In this document: one piece after another, positions 49,194-57,881 of the stretch
How the letters are laid out: every line of letters begins with the position of its first letter
Position numbering within the stretch: the first letter of the stretch is position 1
Origin: Chloropicon primus
Taxonomy: Eukaryota; Chlorophyta; Chloropicophyceae; Chloropicales; Chloropicaceae
DNA length: 64,000 bases
Direction: 5' to 3'
Assembly (NCBI GenBank): GCA_023205875.1
Contig: CP060756.1
Span: 992,001-1,056,000 of the forward strand
Position numbers and translations under genes: made by a program
Notes under the pieces: model-generated
What the model was told of the DNA's origin: nothing
Seen by the model: only the letters and a program-made list of their open reading frames with translations
Databases searched by the model: none

Positions 49194-50951
49194 ATGAGCG
49201 ATCTCAAGGCTGACCCTGCTCCCAAGGCGGCCCCCGAGCCGAAGAGGGCTCAGCCCAAGCCCAAGGCGAAGCCGCTCTCCCAGGCGGAGCTCGCGAGGCA
49301 GATGAAGGAGATGCAGGAGCTCGTGGCGAGGCAGAGGATGCTGGAGAAGCAGATCCACGAGATGGGCGGGGACGAGGGCGTGAACGCCCTCTCGGAGGTC
49401 CTGAGCTGCATCAGGGGGCTGTCCATCACGTTCAACGAGAACATGCGCAGCATGCCGGGCCCCGAGAGGGTCATCAAGGAGAAGTTCGACGCCCTGAAGG
49501 CGTCCGTGAACGAGGCGAGGAAGTCCATCGACAGGATCTTCGAGGTGGACAACGTCAAGAAGGTGATCCAGATGTCGGACGGGTACAGCCCCCACCTGAG
49601 CTCCCCCGAGAAGGCGATCAGAGCCCTCATCAGCCAGTCCTTCGACTGCATGAAGGAGCCCAGCAAGGACTGCATCAGGGAGGTGGGCGAGGTTCTCCTG
49701 GACGCCGTCTCCAACGTCGTGGACGCCATGTCCGCGGACTGGGCCGAGGACTACCCGGAGCTCAAGAAGTGCCTGGCGGAGGTGTCCTGCGACTGCATTG
49801 AGAGCTGGAAGGTGGCCGGCGAGACCCTGGTCAGCAACTTCATCGAGATCGAGCAGAACGCGCCCGATTACAACTTCTTCAGGGAGATCTCCAGGAGGAG
49901 GGTCGAGTGCCACACCGGGGACAAGTCCAACTGCGCGGTGCACCCCTTGGGCGCCGCCGCCGCTTCCAAGGACAACGAGTACCTCATGGGTTACCTCGAG
50001 AAGAGGACCCACAGGAGCCAGAAATGGCAGAAGAGGTGGTTCGTCCTGAGCGAGTGCCGCAAGGTCCTGTACTACTTTTACGGTCCGGAGAGCATCAAGC
50101 CCTGCGCCGCGATCCCCCTGGAGGACGTCGAGGTCGTGGAGCTGGTCAACACCCCTCGCACGACCCAGTTCGGCCCGGGTAGCGCCTGCAAGGTGTTCCG
50201 CCTCAAGAACTCCGATCCGGCAAAGTCCATCTTGCCGCACAAGAAGGACGGGCAGCCCCGCACCCTCACCATCCTGGCCCCCAACCCGGAGTCCAAGCAG
50301 GAGTGGGTGACCGCCATCAAGAAGTGCTGCGTCAAGTACTCGTCCATGGAGGAGGAGGACGCCAACATCGCGGACGACGCCGAGGACCTGCAGAGGCAGG
50401 ACGCCCTGAGGAAGGACGACGAGGAGGTCAAGAGACTGCAGGAGATGAAGATCGCGAAGACCGTCCACGACGACGAGGGCGACGACGGATCCTGCGAGGA
50501 GGGGGACTATGAGGACCACAAAGACGAGGTCAGGTCCATCGCCTCGGTGCATTCTTCCTTCCAGGACACGGACTCCCTGAGCGACGGGAGGACCCTCCAC
50601 CTGGTGCTCCCCTTCGTCCCAGGGATCACCTCCACCAAGAACCCGGAGGAGGCCTACATCAAGTCCCTCATCTCCTCCACCAAGACGTACGTCAACGACA
50701 TCTTCACCCAGCTGACCCACAAGATCCCAAAGGCGGTCAGCTTCAGCATCATCGACGAGTGCAAGAAGCGCATGGAGGCCAAGATATCGGAGAACCTCTG
50801 CGGGAAGACGGAGGCGGAGCTCCAGGGTCTCATCGGAAAGGATCCGGCCGTGGTCGAGCAAGTCATCGGCCTCAAGGCCGAGCTCGGGCACGTCAAGGAG
50901 CAGCTGGACGTCATCCTCCTGGCGTGCACCCCAGTCGCCGCCTCCACTTGA
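49194..50951 (+). CDS. Dynamin-related (DRP2-like) stalk-PH-GED protein lacking the GTPase domain
   Basis: 585 residues. Residues 1-30 are Pro/Lys/Ala-rich. From about 30 to 235 the sequence follows the DRP2 middle/stalk region: VDNVKKVIQMSDGYSPHLSS and PEKAIRALISQSF align with plant DRP2 ([27 protein letters not shown]), then the IREVGEVLLDAV segment. A PH domain runs from about 262 to 390 (YLMGYLEKRTHRSQKWQKRW, then WVTAIKK at the end). After an acidic linker, a GED-like helix bundle lies at about 485-578 (YIKSLISSTKTYVNDIF, PKAVSFSIIDECKKRMEAKI). The amino-terminal dynamin GTPase domain of about 300 residues, with its GxxxxGKS, is wholly absent. Plant DRP2 proteins cut clathrin vesicles at the membrane. 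The intact frame and family-like bias suggest a working gene, perhaps a non-catalytic partner of a full dynamin. No intron. Confidence 0.85.
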   Translation: MSDLKADPAPKAAPEPKRAQPKPKAKPLSQAELARQMKEMQELVARQRMLEKQIHEMGGDEGVNALSEVLSCIRGLSITFNENMRSMPGPERVIKEKFDALKASVNEARKSIDRIFEVDNVKKVIQMSDGYSPHLSSPEKAIRALISQSFDCMKEPSKDCIREVGEVLLDAVSNVVDAMSADWAEDYPELKKCLAEVSCDCIESWKVAGETLVSNFIEIEQNAPDYNFFREISRRRVECHTGDKSNCAVHPLGAAAASKDNEYLMGYLEKRTHRSQKWQKRWFVLSECRKVLYYFYGPESIKPCAAIPLEDVEVVELVNTPRTTQFGPGSACKVFRLKNSDPAKSILPHKKDGQPRTLTILAPNPESKQEWVTAIKKCCVKYSSMEEEDANIADDAEDLQRQDALRKDDEEVKRLQEMKIAKTVHDDEGDDGSCEEGDYEDHKDEVRSIASVHSSFQDTDSLSDGRTLHLVLPFVPGITSTKNPEEAYIKSLISSTKTYVNDIFTQLTHKIPKAVSFSIIDECKKRMEAKISENLCGKTEAELQGLIGKDPAVVEQVIGLKAELGHVKEQLDVILLACTPVAAST

Positions 50952-51107
50952 GAGCAGGACAGCCAGAGACCCACTCAAGGAGGAGGAGGAGAAGCGAGCG
51001 AGCGAGCGATCGATCGATCGGAAAGACAACTATATCAGATAACGAAACCCTTGTCGTGTTTTATTTATTGCAACGAGATCTACTCGTGTTTGTCTGCCCG
51101 CGCGCCG

Positions 51108-51704
51108 TCAGCCGGCCACGCAGGCCCGCTTGCTCGCCCGACCCTCCCAGTCCCTCGCGGGACCCTTGTCGGGGAGGTCGGCGTGCAGCAGGAACTTCAG
51201 GTTCTCCAGCTCCTCCAGCTGGGCCGACTTCCTCTTCAGGTCGGAGTTCAGGCCCTGGTTCTCGATCTCCAGGATGTGGCTCTTGTATTTGGCGTCGTGC
51301 AGGCTCTCGAGCATCTCCTTGATCTCCTCCTTGAGGGAGGCGTTCTGGGACATGGACAGGGCGTTCCTCTGCCGCTGCCGCTTGTTCTGGAACCAGATCT
51401 TGCTCTGCCGCTCCGAGAGGGCGAGTTCCTTGCTCAGGGCGCAGTGCTGGGCGCGGGTCGGCTTCGTCGTTATCTTGTACGCCTCCGAAAGGACGGCGAC
51501 TTGGTACCTCGTGTACCTGTTCGGAGCCTCGTTGTGGAGGTCCACGGTCATCAGGCTGTCGTTCTGCCCGCCCGTCGAGGTGAGCTCGGGGACGCAGGGC
51601 AGCCCCAGCGCCTTCGTCGCCACGGCAAGGGGAGAAGCCATCCTCGCAGCGGAGTACGCTTCCGGAGTCGGCAGCAGCGAGTGCGAGGAGGGCGTCGGGG
51701 TCAT
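51108..51704 (-). CDS. Homeodomain protein with C-terminal coiled coil (HD-Zip-like)
   Basis: 198 residues. A homeodomain spans about 61-115, with RYTRYQVAVLSEAY as helix 1, QHCALSKELALSERQ as helix 2, and recognition helix KIWFQNKRQRQRN (the usual WFQN core present). Directly behind it, residues 120-175 form a long coiled coil with heptad leucines (IKEMLESL, ILEIEN, LKRKSAQLEELENL), as in plant HD-Zip factors, which dimerise through such a zipper. It is a DNA-binding transcription factor. The class cannot be assigned and the typical HD-Zip WFQNRR is here WFQNKR. The start is the ATG at MTPTPSS; an upstream frame begins with a non-ATG codon. No intron. Confidence 0.82.
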   Translation of the reverse strand: MTPTPSSHSLLPTPEAYSAARMASPLAVATKALGLPCVPELTSTGGQNDSLMTVDLHNEAPNRYTRYQVAVLSEAYKITTKPTRAQHCALSKELALSERQSKIWFQNKRQRQRNALSMSQNASLKEEIKEMLESLHDAKYKSHILEIENQGLNSDLKRKSAQLEELENLKFLLHADLPDKGPARDWEGRASKRACVAG

Positions 51705-52326
51705 GTGTTCCGTGTGGCCGTGCGTTACTGAGTCTCTCTGCACGAGCTCAGCAAAGTAACGCGCGCGCGGAGAGGATAGAGAGAGTGCGTGTGTGCGTGT
51801 GATCGAGCTCTTCGTCGACTGCTCGAAGGCAAGGCGGTGGCGGCGATCGTCAGCGAACGTTTACTGGGTTAGGGTCTGCCTCAGGAGGGTCGCGCGCCTC
51901 AGTCGTCTGTTTTGAGTTTGTGTGCCCCTCAATCAAACCAACCATGATTGGCTCGATTGTGCAAATTCTACCTGACTCATTGTTCTCCTTGAGACGTTAC
52001 CCCATAAGGCCCCACAAGTGTAAACCGCCTTACATCCCATCCCAGACGAGGCGTCGCCAAGGCAGGAGGCTTCCGGGGACTTGACGAGGACGAGGACGAG
52101 GAAGAAGGGTTTAGCCTCGACCTCGTGTGCTCGAGGAGAGCCTCTCTATCCAGCTCTAGCTCTCTCTTGCGTCTCTCTCTCTCTCTTTTGCCCTCGTCGA
52201 GGACAGGCAGAGCAACAGCAACAACAACTCGAATCGAGTCGAGTCGAGTCGAGCACACCAATCAGTTCGGTTCGGTTCGGTTCGGTTCACAGTTCAATTC
52301 GTTGCGCGGTCTCGATTGATCGATCG
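51705..52326. promoter_or_regulatory. Intergenic region between homeodomain gene and WDR18
   Basis: 622 bp between divergent starts. It carries pentamer repeats (GAGTC)n at about 52232-52254 and (GGTTC)n at 52265-52288, CT tracts near 52165-52190, and a GATCGATCGATGG string ending at the WDR18 start. No gene is supported. Confidence 0.55.
52232..52288. repeat. Two adjacent pentanucleotide microsatellites
   Basis: GAGTC units followed closely by GGTTC units in the 5' leader region of WDR18. Confidence 0.8.
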
Positions 52327-53727
52327 ATGGCAATGGCGATGACTCCGTCGCAGTCCTCCTCCTCGGAGCTCGTGTGCTGCCTCTGCGAGGAGGAGGAGGC
52401 GGTGGTGGTGTACTCGGGAGAGACGGGGGCGGCGACCCCGCAGGTCTTCAGGGACTGCAACGCGGCCGCCCGGGGTGGCGGCTTTCTTTGCCTCCACGAC
52501 AGGTACTTCGTGGCGCCGCACCGCGCCAAGCCCGCCCTGATCGTGCACGAGTGGGGCAGGGAGACGCCGGCTCACACGTGCTACGTGGCCGAGAGGGTGG
52601 CGTGCCTGAGCGCGGACGCGAGCGGCACGTACGTGGTGGGCGGCTCGCCCTCCGGGGCGGTGTACCTGTGGCTGGTGGAGACGGGGGAGTTCCTGTGCTC
52701 CTGGAAGGCCCACTACCGGGCGGTGACCCACGTGACGTTCCTGGAGGGGGAGCTCGTCCTCCTGTCCGCGGGGGAGGACGCCCTGATCCACGCCTGGAAC
52801 CTGGTGGACGTCCTCTGCCAGTCGAGCGGCGGGGACGCCAAGCCCGTGGCCACCTGGTCGGAGCACAGCCTGCCGGTGACCTCCTTGTCCTGCGGTAAGA
52901 CCGGGGGCCCGGGGGCCCTGTTCCTTTCCTCGTCCCTCGACCACTCCTGCCGGGTGTGGCAGCTGGGCGCGAAGCTGTCCCTGCTGACGGTGAGCTGCCC
53001 CAGCCCCGTGCTGTGCTGTTGCCTGGACGCCCTGGAGCAATACGCCTACGCCGGCGGCAAGGACGGCAACATCTTCGAAAAGTGCCTGACGGAGGTCTCC
53101 CGGTCTGGCGGTGGTGGGGCCGCCTCCTCCTCGCAGGTGTCGGGGGGTCTGGGCGAGAGCGTGACGAAGACCTTCAAGGGGCACACAAAGGCGGTGACGT
53201 CCGTGAGGTGCGCGGGAAACGGGAAGACTCTGATATCGAGCAGCGAGGACGGCCTGGTTTACTTTTGGAACCGGGCCAGCGGGGAGAGGGTGAGGAGCAT
53301 CTCCAGGGAGACGCCCATAACCTTCGCCTCCGTGCTCGTGCTGAACGACCAGGGTGGAGGGCCCCTCTCGAGCCTCTCGGAGAGGAGGGCGCAGAGGGCC
53401 GCAAGGCCCAGCCTGCAGCCCTTCAAGAAGTACAAGTCCGTCTCGGGCGAGGAGGAGCAGCTCGTCGCGGTGACCGCGCTGCCGGACAGGTCGGTGGAGG
53501 GGATGCTCGAATCCATCGGAGGATCGCAACCAGCCTCCGGTGCGAGCGAGTCCGCCGTGCCGCGAGAGGCGAGCAGAGGGAGCGAGGAGGAGGCATCGAG
53601 GCTGAACCACAAGCTCAGGGAGGAGCTGGAAATGGCGAGGGAGGAGCTGCAGAAGAAGGAAGATCGGCTTCACGCGGTCGAGGGGCAGCTTCTTGACCTC
53701 CTTCAGGCGAAGAACACCTTGATGTGA
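52327..53727 (+). CDS. WDR18: WDR18 / Ipi3-like WD40 protein (60S ribosome assembly)
   Basis: 466 residues with about six WD40 blades between residues 60 and 360; examples are VYLWLVETGEFLCSWKAHY, HAWNLVDVL, SCRVWQLG and KAVTSVRCAGNGKTLISSS with VYFWNRASGE. A C-terminal coiled coil (LNHKLREELEMAREELQKKE) follows. This order, seven-bladed propeller plus terminal coiled coil, fits WDR18/Ipi3 (plant RID3), part of the Rix1 complex with Ipi1 and Rix1 that matures the 60S subunit. The start is the first of three nearby ATGs (MAMAMT). The protein is fairly Cys-rich for a WD protein. No intron. Its stop is only 36 bp from the convergent gene's stop. Confidence 0.85.
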   Translation: MAMAMTPSQSSSSELVCCLCEEEEAVVVYSGETGAATPQVFRDCNAAARGGGFLCLHDRYFVAPHRAKPALIVHEWGRETPAHTCYVAERVACLSADASGTYVVGGSPSGAVYLWLVETGEFLCSWKAHYRAVTHVTFLEGELVLLSAGEDALIHAWNLVDVLCQSSGGDAKPVATWSEHSLPVTSLSCGKTGGPGALFLSSSLDHSCRVWQLGAKLSLLTVSCPSPVLCCCLDALEQYAYAGGKDGNIFEKCLTEVSRSGGGGAASSSQVSGGLGESVTKTFKGHTKAVTSVRCAGNGKTLISSSEDGLVYFWNRASGERVRSISRETPITFASVLVLNDQGGGPLSSLSERRAQRAARPSLQPFKKYKSVSGEEEQLVAVTALPDRSVEGMLESIGGSQPASGASESAVPREASRGSEEEASRLNHKLREELEMAREELQKKEDRLHAVEGQLLDLLQAKNTLM

Positions 53728-53734
53728 AACTACT

Positions 53735-53739
53735 TGTAA
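53735..53739 (+). terminator. TGTAA poly(A) signal of WDR18
   Basis: TGTAA 8 bases past the stop codon and 25 bases before the stop of the convergent gene. Confidence 0.45.
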
Positions 53740-53763
53740 TCTACAAATACTCAAAACAAAGAG

Positions 53764-55290
53764 CTACTTCAATAGCTCGCTCCAACGGGTCCACAGCCGC
53801 TGGTCGAGGTCCGTCCGAAATGCGTGCCATTCTTCCAGTACATCCTTCGTCACCTCGTTCCACCTCACACGTGATAAGCCTTCTTTCATCTTTCCAAGAA
53901 TGTCCTCTGCCTCTTCAGGAGCATCTCTCTTCCTTCTCTTGAAGCTCTCCAAGATAGCCTCGCCGCAATCCTCGTCCGCTTGGTTTGCCGTCGTGGAGGG
54001 GACAGCAGCCGGGTCTGGAGCGGTACGGGCACCCGCCTCAAGCTGGCCGTCGGCCTCCTCGGACGCCGTCGGATCCACACAAAGCTCGTTCACTTGGCTG
54101 CGGGAGGGCAACTCAAACGCCGCTGACTTCCCGCCCCTCCTCCTTTGCTCGTTCAGATCAGATTCTGAACCCCGCTTACTGCCCACCACCACCCCGTCTT
54201 GCGCTGGCCGCTCCACATCTTTTGTTGCGGTCTCGGGTTTCGCTCCCCCGGCCTCGTCCTCCTCGGCCTCGGCCTTGGGCTCCTGGGTATCGTCAATGAA
54301 TGCGAAAGCAAACTCCGCCGTCGGGGCAGGCAATGCTGCCCCCACACCAGTGCCATCAGCTCCCTCACTCTCTGTGATGGTTGAGAGGTTCACCTTCGTT
54401 CGAGCGGCCCTCAGAGGATTCCGCATCTTCAAGCACCCTTCCGTTGCCCTGGATGCAGCGAAGGCGTCCAGGACCCCGAGAGTCTCACCGTCCAAATCCA
54501 TGAGCCACAGTGAATCCGCAAGAAGCTCCAGGGTCTCACTCCACTCGCAGATCTTCCCACGCAACTCGTCTGGAAGTGGCGTCCGCAGAAAAATGTTGAT
54601 CCACGCGAGCGTCGCGCGAGAGGAAAGGCCATTGTCTCTCCTCAACAAGGCGTACCTTCCTTGGACAAAGGGCTTGTTGACAAGCTGGGCGAACTTGTCC
54701 CTTTTCTCGGGCTCATCAGTAGGCACATAAAAGGAGTCCCTCCTTGCCCACTCGGAGCATAACTGCTCCCAAGCTCCGATCGACTCGCCCCTGTATTCTA
54801 CATCAGGGTGGGCGAAGAGGTGCACGATGTGCTGCAGCACGGCGTTGAACAGCCAGACCGTCCTGGACCTCGCGCTCTTGGAAAGCTCAATCGCGTACAC
54901 CTTCCAAGAGTCGAGATACGTGGCCACGACCTCCAGCGACATGTCGGCCTCGACCAACGCCCAGGCAACCACTAGAATATGCTTGAAGGCTTCTCTGGCG
55001 AACTGGTTGCCTTCGCATAAAACGACGGCCCCTCGCCCATCCTCGAGCACCTTGTCGAGGACGCACGGCAAGGGGACCGACAAGTCCACTCCCAGGCGCT
55101 GAAGTACCGCCTTTCTCCGCTCGCCCGCGTCCTCCCGCGCCCCGAACGCGAAGTCGGGTCCGAGCCTCTCAGCGAGTCTCCCGTAAAACCTTCTCAAGGC
55201 CACCTCCAACTTGGATTCACACGAGGTCAGAACCTCGTCTCGCGCCTCCCAATCCCAAGACGGAGGCTCGTCCGTCCCCACCGTCCCCAT
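53764..55290 (-). CDS. Unrecognised helical protein with disordered C-terminal half
   Basis: 508 residues, one exon, start MGTVGTDEPP. The first 270 residues are dense alpha-helix without coiled-coil periodicity, perhaps HEAT-like (FKHILVVAWALVEADMSLEV, VWLFNAVLQHIVHLFAHPD, GAWEQLCSEWARRDSF). The middle (about 300-450) is Glu/Ala/Gly-rich and disordered with several KR clusters, and a conserved-looking helical tail ends it (WNEVTKDVLEEWHAFRTDLD). I do not recognise the family; the charge pattern and basic clusters make a nuclear location plausible. Codon bias matches its neighbours, so I take it as a real gene. Confidence 0.6.
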   Translation of the reverse strand: MGTVGTDEPPSWDWEARDEVLTSCESKLEVALRRFYGRLAERLGPDFAFGAREDAGERRKAVLQRLGVDLSVPLPCVLDKVLEDGRGAVVLCEGNQFAREAFKHILVVAWALVEADMSLEVVATYLDSWKVYAIELSKSARSRTVWLFNAVLQHIVHLFAHPDVEYRGESIGAWEQLCSEWARRDSFYVPTDEPEKRDKFAQLVNKPFVQGRYALLRRDNGLSSRATLAWINIFLRTPLPDELRGKICEWSETLELLADSLWLMDLDGETLGVLDAFAASRATEGCLKMRNPLRAARTKVNLSTITESEGADGTGVGAALPAPTAEFAFAFIDDTQEPKAEAEEDEAGGAKPETATKDVERPAQDGVVVGSKRGSESDLNEQRRRGGKSAAFELPSRSQVNELCVDPTASEEADGQLEAGARTAPDPAAVPSTTANQADEDCGEAILESFKRRKRDAPEEAEDILGKMKEGLSRVRWNEVTKDVLEEWHAFRTDLDQRLWTRWSELLK

Positions 55291-55669
55291 ACTAAAAACC
55301 TGCCATAGATCTCACCCTCCAAAACCGGCAGCGATCCTCGTCCAGAACCCCCACATGTCTCCCCCTCGTCCCCCTTTTAACCGTTCGGTGATCCCATGGA
55401 CACTGTTTGACTCAAAATCTGGAAGGGGTACTAACCAGCGAGTTTGACCCAAGGCCGAGGACGGCACGGTGGATACGGAGACCTGCCGAGGACGGAGTGG
55501 ACGGGAGTGCGACTTGGTTATCTTCGTGTCCGCATTTGTGGCGTGACCCCGTGTTTTTCGACGAAGAGCGACGGAGAGGACAATGGAAAGGCTGTGTCGG
55601 TGACAATTTGATTTATTGGTTGTTTGAGGTTTAGGTGTGGTGCAGGAAAGAAAGAGGACGGTGAGAGGA
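55291..55669. promoter_or_regulatory. Shared upstream region of two divergent genes
   Basis: 379 bp between the unrecognised helical protein and the LRR protein. It shows no feature of note and no RNA gene. Confidence 0.4.
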
Positions 55670-57682
55670 ATGACGACTCAGGTGGAGAACAATGGGGTGG
55701 AGGGCATGATAAACAGGAAGCTGTCGAGGCGGCTTTACTGGTCCCAGCTGAGGTACTGCCAGCTCCAGGGTCAGAGCCCGTACAGCCAGAGGCCGGTGTC
55801 AGCCCCGAGCAGAATCGCTTTGAATACCTATGCCGGTGCGGAGCCCGTGCAGTTCTACCAGGAGGTCAGGAGGAGGGCCAGGAACTTCATGTCCAAGGAG
55901 GAGCTGGAATACATACGGAAGGCGAGGTCGACTTTCCGGAACAGGCGCGAGTTGGAGGTGAAGACGTACAAGAGACCCCTCGAGGCTCTCAGCTTCCTGG
56001 AGAACAAAGGAACTTCTGGGACCTCCATCAAGCAGCTGATCGAGAAGATCGCGAGGCGACGGGCGAGGAGCCAAATAGCTTTCGAGATCGAAAAGAAAAA
56101 ACTGGAGTTTCTGGACCCCAAGGAGATTCTTTCGATCATCAACAAGGAGTACAGAAACGAGCTCGCCTCGAACTTGGTGCGGGGGTACACCCAAGGGTAC
56201 TCGTACGAGGAGCACATGGGGGAGACCAGCGTGGAGACCCCGAGCATGGCTTGGTCCGAGAGCACGCCCGCGCCCCGGAGGAAGAAGCTGGAGATAAAGG
56301 AGTCTGAGAGGCAGGAGAGCAGCACGAACAGCAAGAAGAAGCAGGAGAGGCCAGTCGTGTCGCCCAGCCGAAGATGCCTCTGGCTTGACGGCATCCGTGG
56401 AAGGGACGTTGTGTCGGCTCGCAGGGGCCTGATGGAAGGCCAGTACTGGGACGACTCCTCCGAGAACGTGCAGCCGCTGGACATCCAGAGCAAGTACCTT
56501 AGGATTTGTTCTGATCTGGGCACGAGGCCCTTGTCCATGGTGCTGCCGCAGCTCAAGGGCGACAGCATTGAGATCAGGTACGCTTCTTTGTCTGAAAGGG
56601 AGGCCAAGGCCCTGGCCATGCTGTTCAAGTTCCACCAGAAGTTCAAGTCCCTAGTGTTGTCAAAGTCCCGCGTGAAGACGGAGAGCATGGCCACGCTCAT
56701 ACAGAGCTTGAAATCCTCGAGCTTGGACCAGATCGAGCTCTCCGGTAACAAGCTGAATCACAGGCTGTGCCAGAGCTTCGAGCGGTTTTCCAAGTTCGTG
56801 ACCAACCTGTCTCATCTGGACCTGTCGAACAACAACTTGCAAGACCGGGGAGTTTCACTCCTGGTGAAGAACTTCAAGGACCACAACAGTCTCAAGTCCC
56901 TGAAATTGAGCAACGTGCAGATGACCTTGCCGGGGGCGAAGCAGATCGGCATCCTCCTGGAGAATAGCCCGCAACTCGCCGAGCTTGACATCTCCCTGAA
57001 CTCTATCACAGAGAAGGGCGCAAGCTTTGTTGCCGCTGGCTTGGGTTCCAGCCACTCGGTCACGAACGTGAAGCTTGCCAGGACAGGCATAAGCGACAAG
57101 GGTGTCGTGGCCGTGACCTCCGCTTGCATCGACAGGGAGGAGGACCTGTGCATCGACCTCTCTGGGTGCAATTTCCAATCCATTGCCTGCTTGTTCTTGG
57201 CTTCCCTTGTGTCTGCAATGAATGGAAAGACGTCCAAGTTGAAGCTGATCTTGAACAGCACCATCTTCAGTGGCGTGGGGGGGGAGTGCCTGCTGAGGGA
57301 GTCTGCCCTAGCCGACAACACCGTGATCGTCGCCGACAAGAGCAGGCTGCTGACCCTCGAGAAGACCTCAAAGATCACCGTAGACCTCTCGAGCAAGGCT
57401 GGCAAGTTCGCCGCGAAGGTCTTGCTCAATCACGAGAAAGAGGGGGAGGAACTTGGGTTGAAGACCAGCACGATTCAGAAAATTTTCTCGGAGAAGCTTG
57501 CGGACTGGAATCTGCAGGACAAGCCCGAAGTGCCGAACAAGGATATCCTGACCAAGTGCATGGATTCCCTGTCTGGTGACCACAGGGACGTTGTGAAGCT
57601 CGAGGTCGGCGTCATCGGCAAGCTCGAGAACCAGATCAAAGCAAGCATTTGCGCCACCAGGCCCATGTCTGCACTCTCGTAA
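55670..57682 (+). CDS. Leucine-rich-repeat (RNase-inhibitor-like) protein
   Basis: 670 residues from MTTQVENN. The N-terminal 230 residues are basic and helical with a PVSAPSR segment; LRRs of the RNase-inhibitor class occupy about 310-500, with blocks such as LDQIELSGNKLNHRLC, LSHLDLSNNNLQDRGVSLLV and LAELDISLNSITEKGASF, giving about six to seven repeats. A 150-residue region and a closing RPMSALS follow. No signal peptide or membrane helix. Proteins of this shape with R-P-x-S motifs are common among axoneme and flagella-associated proteins, but the link is weak. The function is unknown. Start chosen as the first ATG. No intron. Confidence 0.7.
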   Translation: MTTQVENNGVEGMINRKLSRRLYWSQLRYCQLQGQSPYSQRPVSAPSRIALNTYAGAEPVQFYQEVRRRARNFMSKEELEYIRKARSTFRNRRELEVKTYKRPLEALSFLENKGTSGTSIKQLIEKIARRRARSQIAFEIEKKKLEFLDPKEILSIINKEYRNELASNLVRGYTQGYSYEEHMGETSVETPSMAWSESTPAPRRKKLEIKESERQESSTNSKKKQERPVVSPSRRCLWLDGIRGRDVVSARRGLMEGQYWDDSSENVQPLDIQSKYLRICSDLGTRPLSMVLPQLKGDSIEIRYASLSEREAKALAMLFKFHQKFKSLVLSKSRVKTESMATLIQSLKSSSLDQIELSGNKLNHRLCQSFERFSKFVTNLSHLDLSNNNLQDRGVSLLVKNFKDHNSLKSLKLSNVQMTLPGAKQIGILLENSPQLAELDISLNSITEKGASFVAAGLGSSHSVTNVKLARTGISDKGVVAVTSACIDREEDLCIDLSGCNFQSIACLFLASLVSAMNGKTSKLKLILNSTIFSGVGGECLLRESALADNTVIVADKSRLLTLEKTSKITVDLSSKAGKFAAKVLLNHEKEGEELGLKTSTIQKIFSEKLADWNLQDKPEVPNKDILTKCMDSLSGDHRDVVKLEVGVIGKLENQIKASICATRPMSALS

Positions 57683-57701
57683 ATGTTAACCCATATCTCT
57701 C

Positions 57702-57706
57702 TGTAA
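57702..57706 (+). terminator. TGTAA poly(A) signal of the LRR gene
   Basis: TGTAA about 20 bases past the stop codon. Confidence 0.45.
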
Positions 57707-57881
57707 ACCAACCAAACGTAAGCAAGACAATCCCGCATCACCTGCAGGTGGTCAAGTTCAAGTTCCCCTCGAGGTCCCCCGGTCCCCCCACACAATCTTC
57801 ATCCATTCCCCCCAAAGTTCATAGTTCTGCTGGAATTCGCATCCAGTCGAGAAGAGGGACGCCGATCAGAAAGGACTAGAT

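Noticed and set aside
49173-51029. A 618-residue minus-strand frame opposite the dynamin-like gene
   Set aside because: Antisense shadow; no GTPase motif there, so it does not supply the missing domain.
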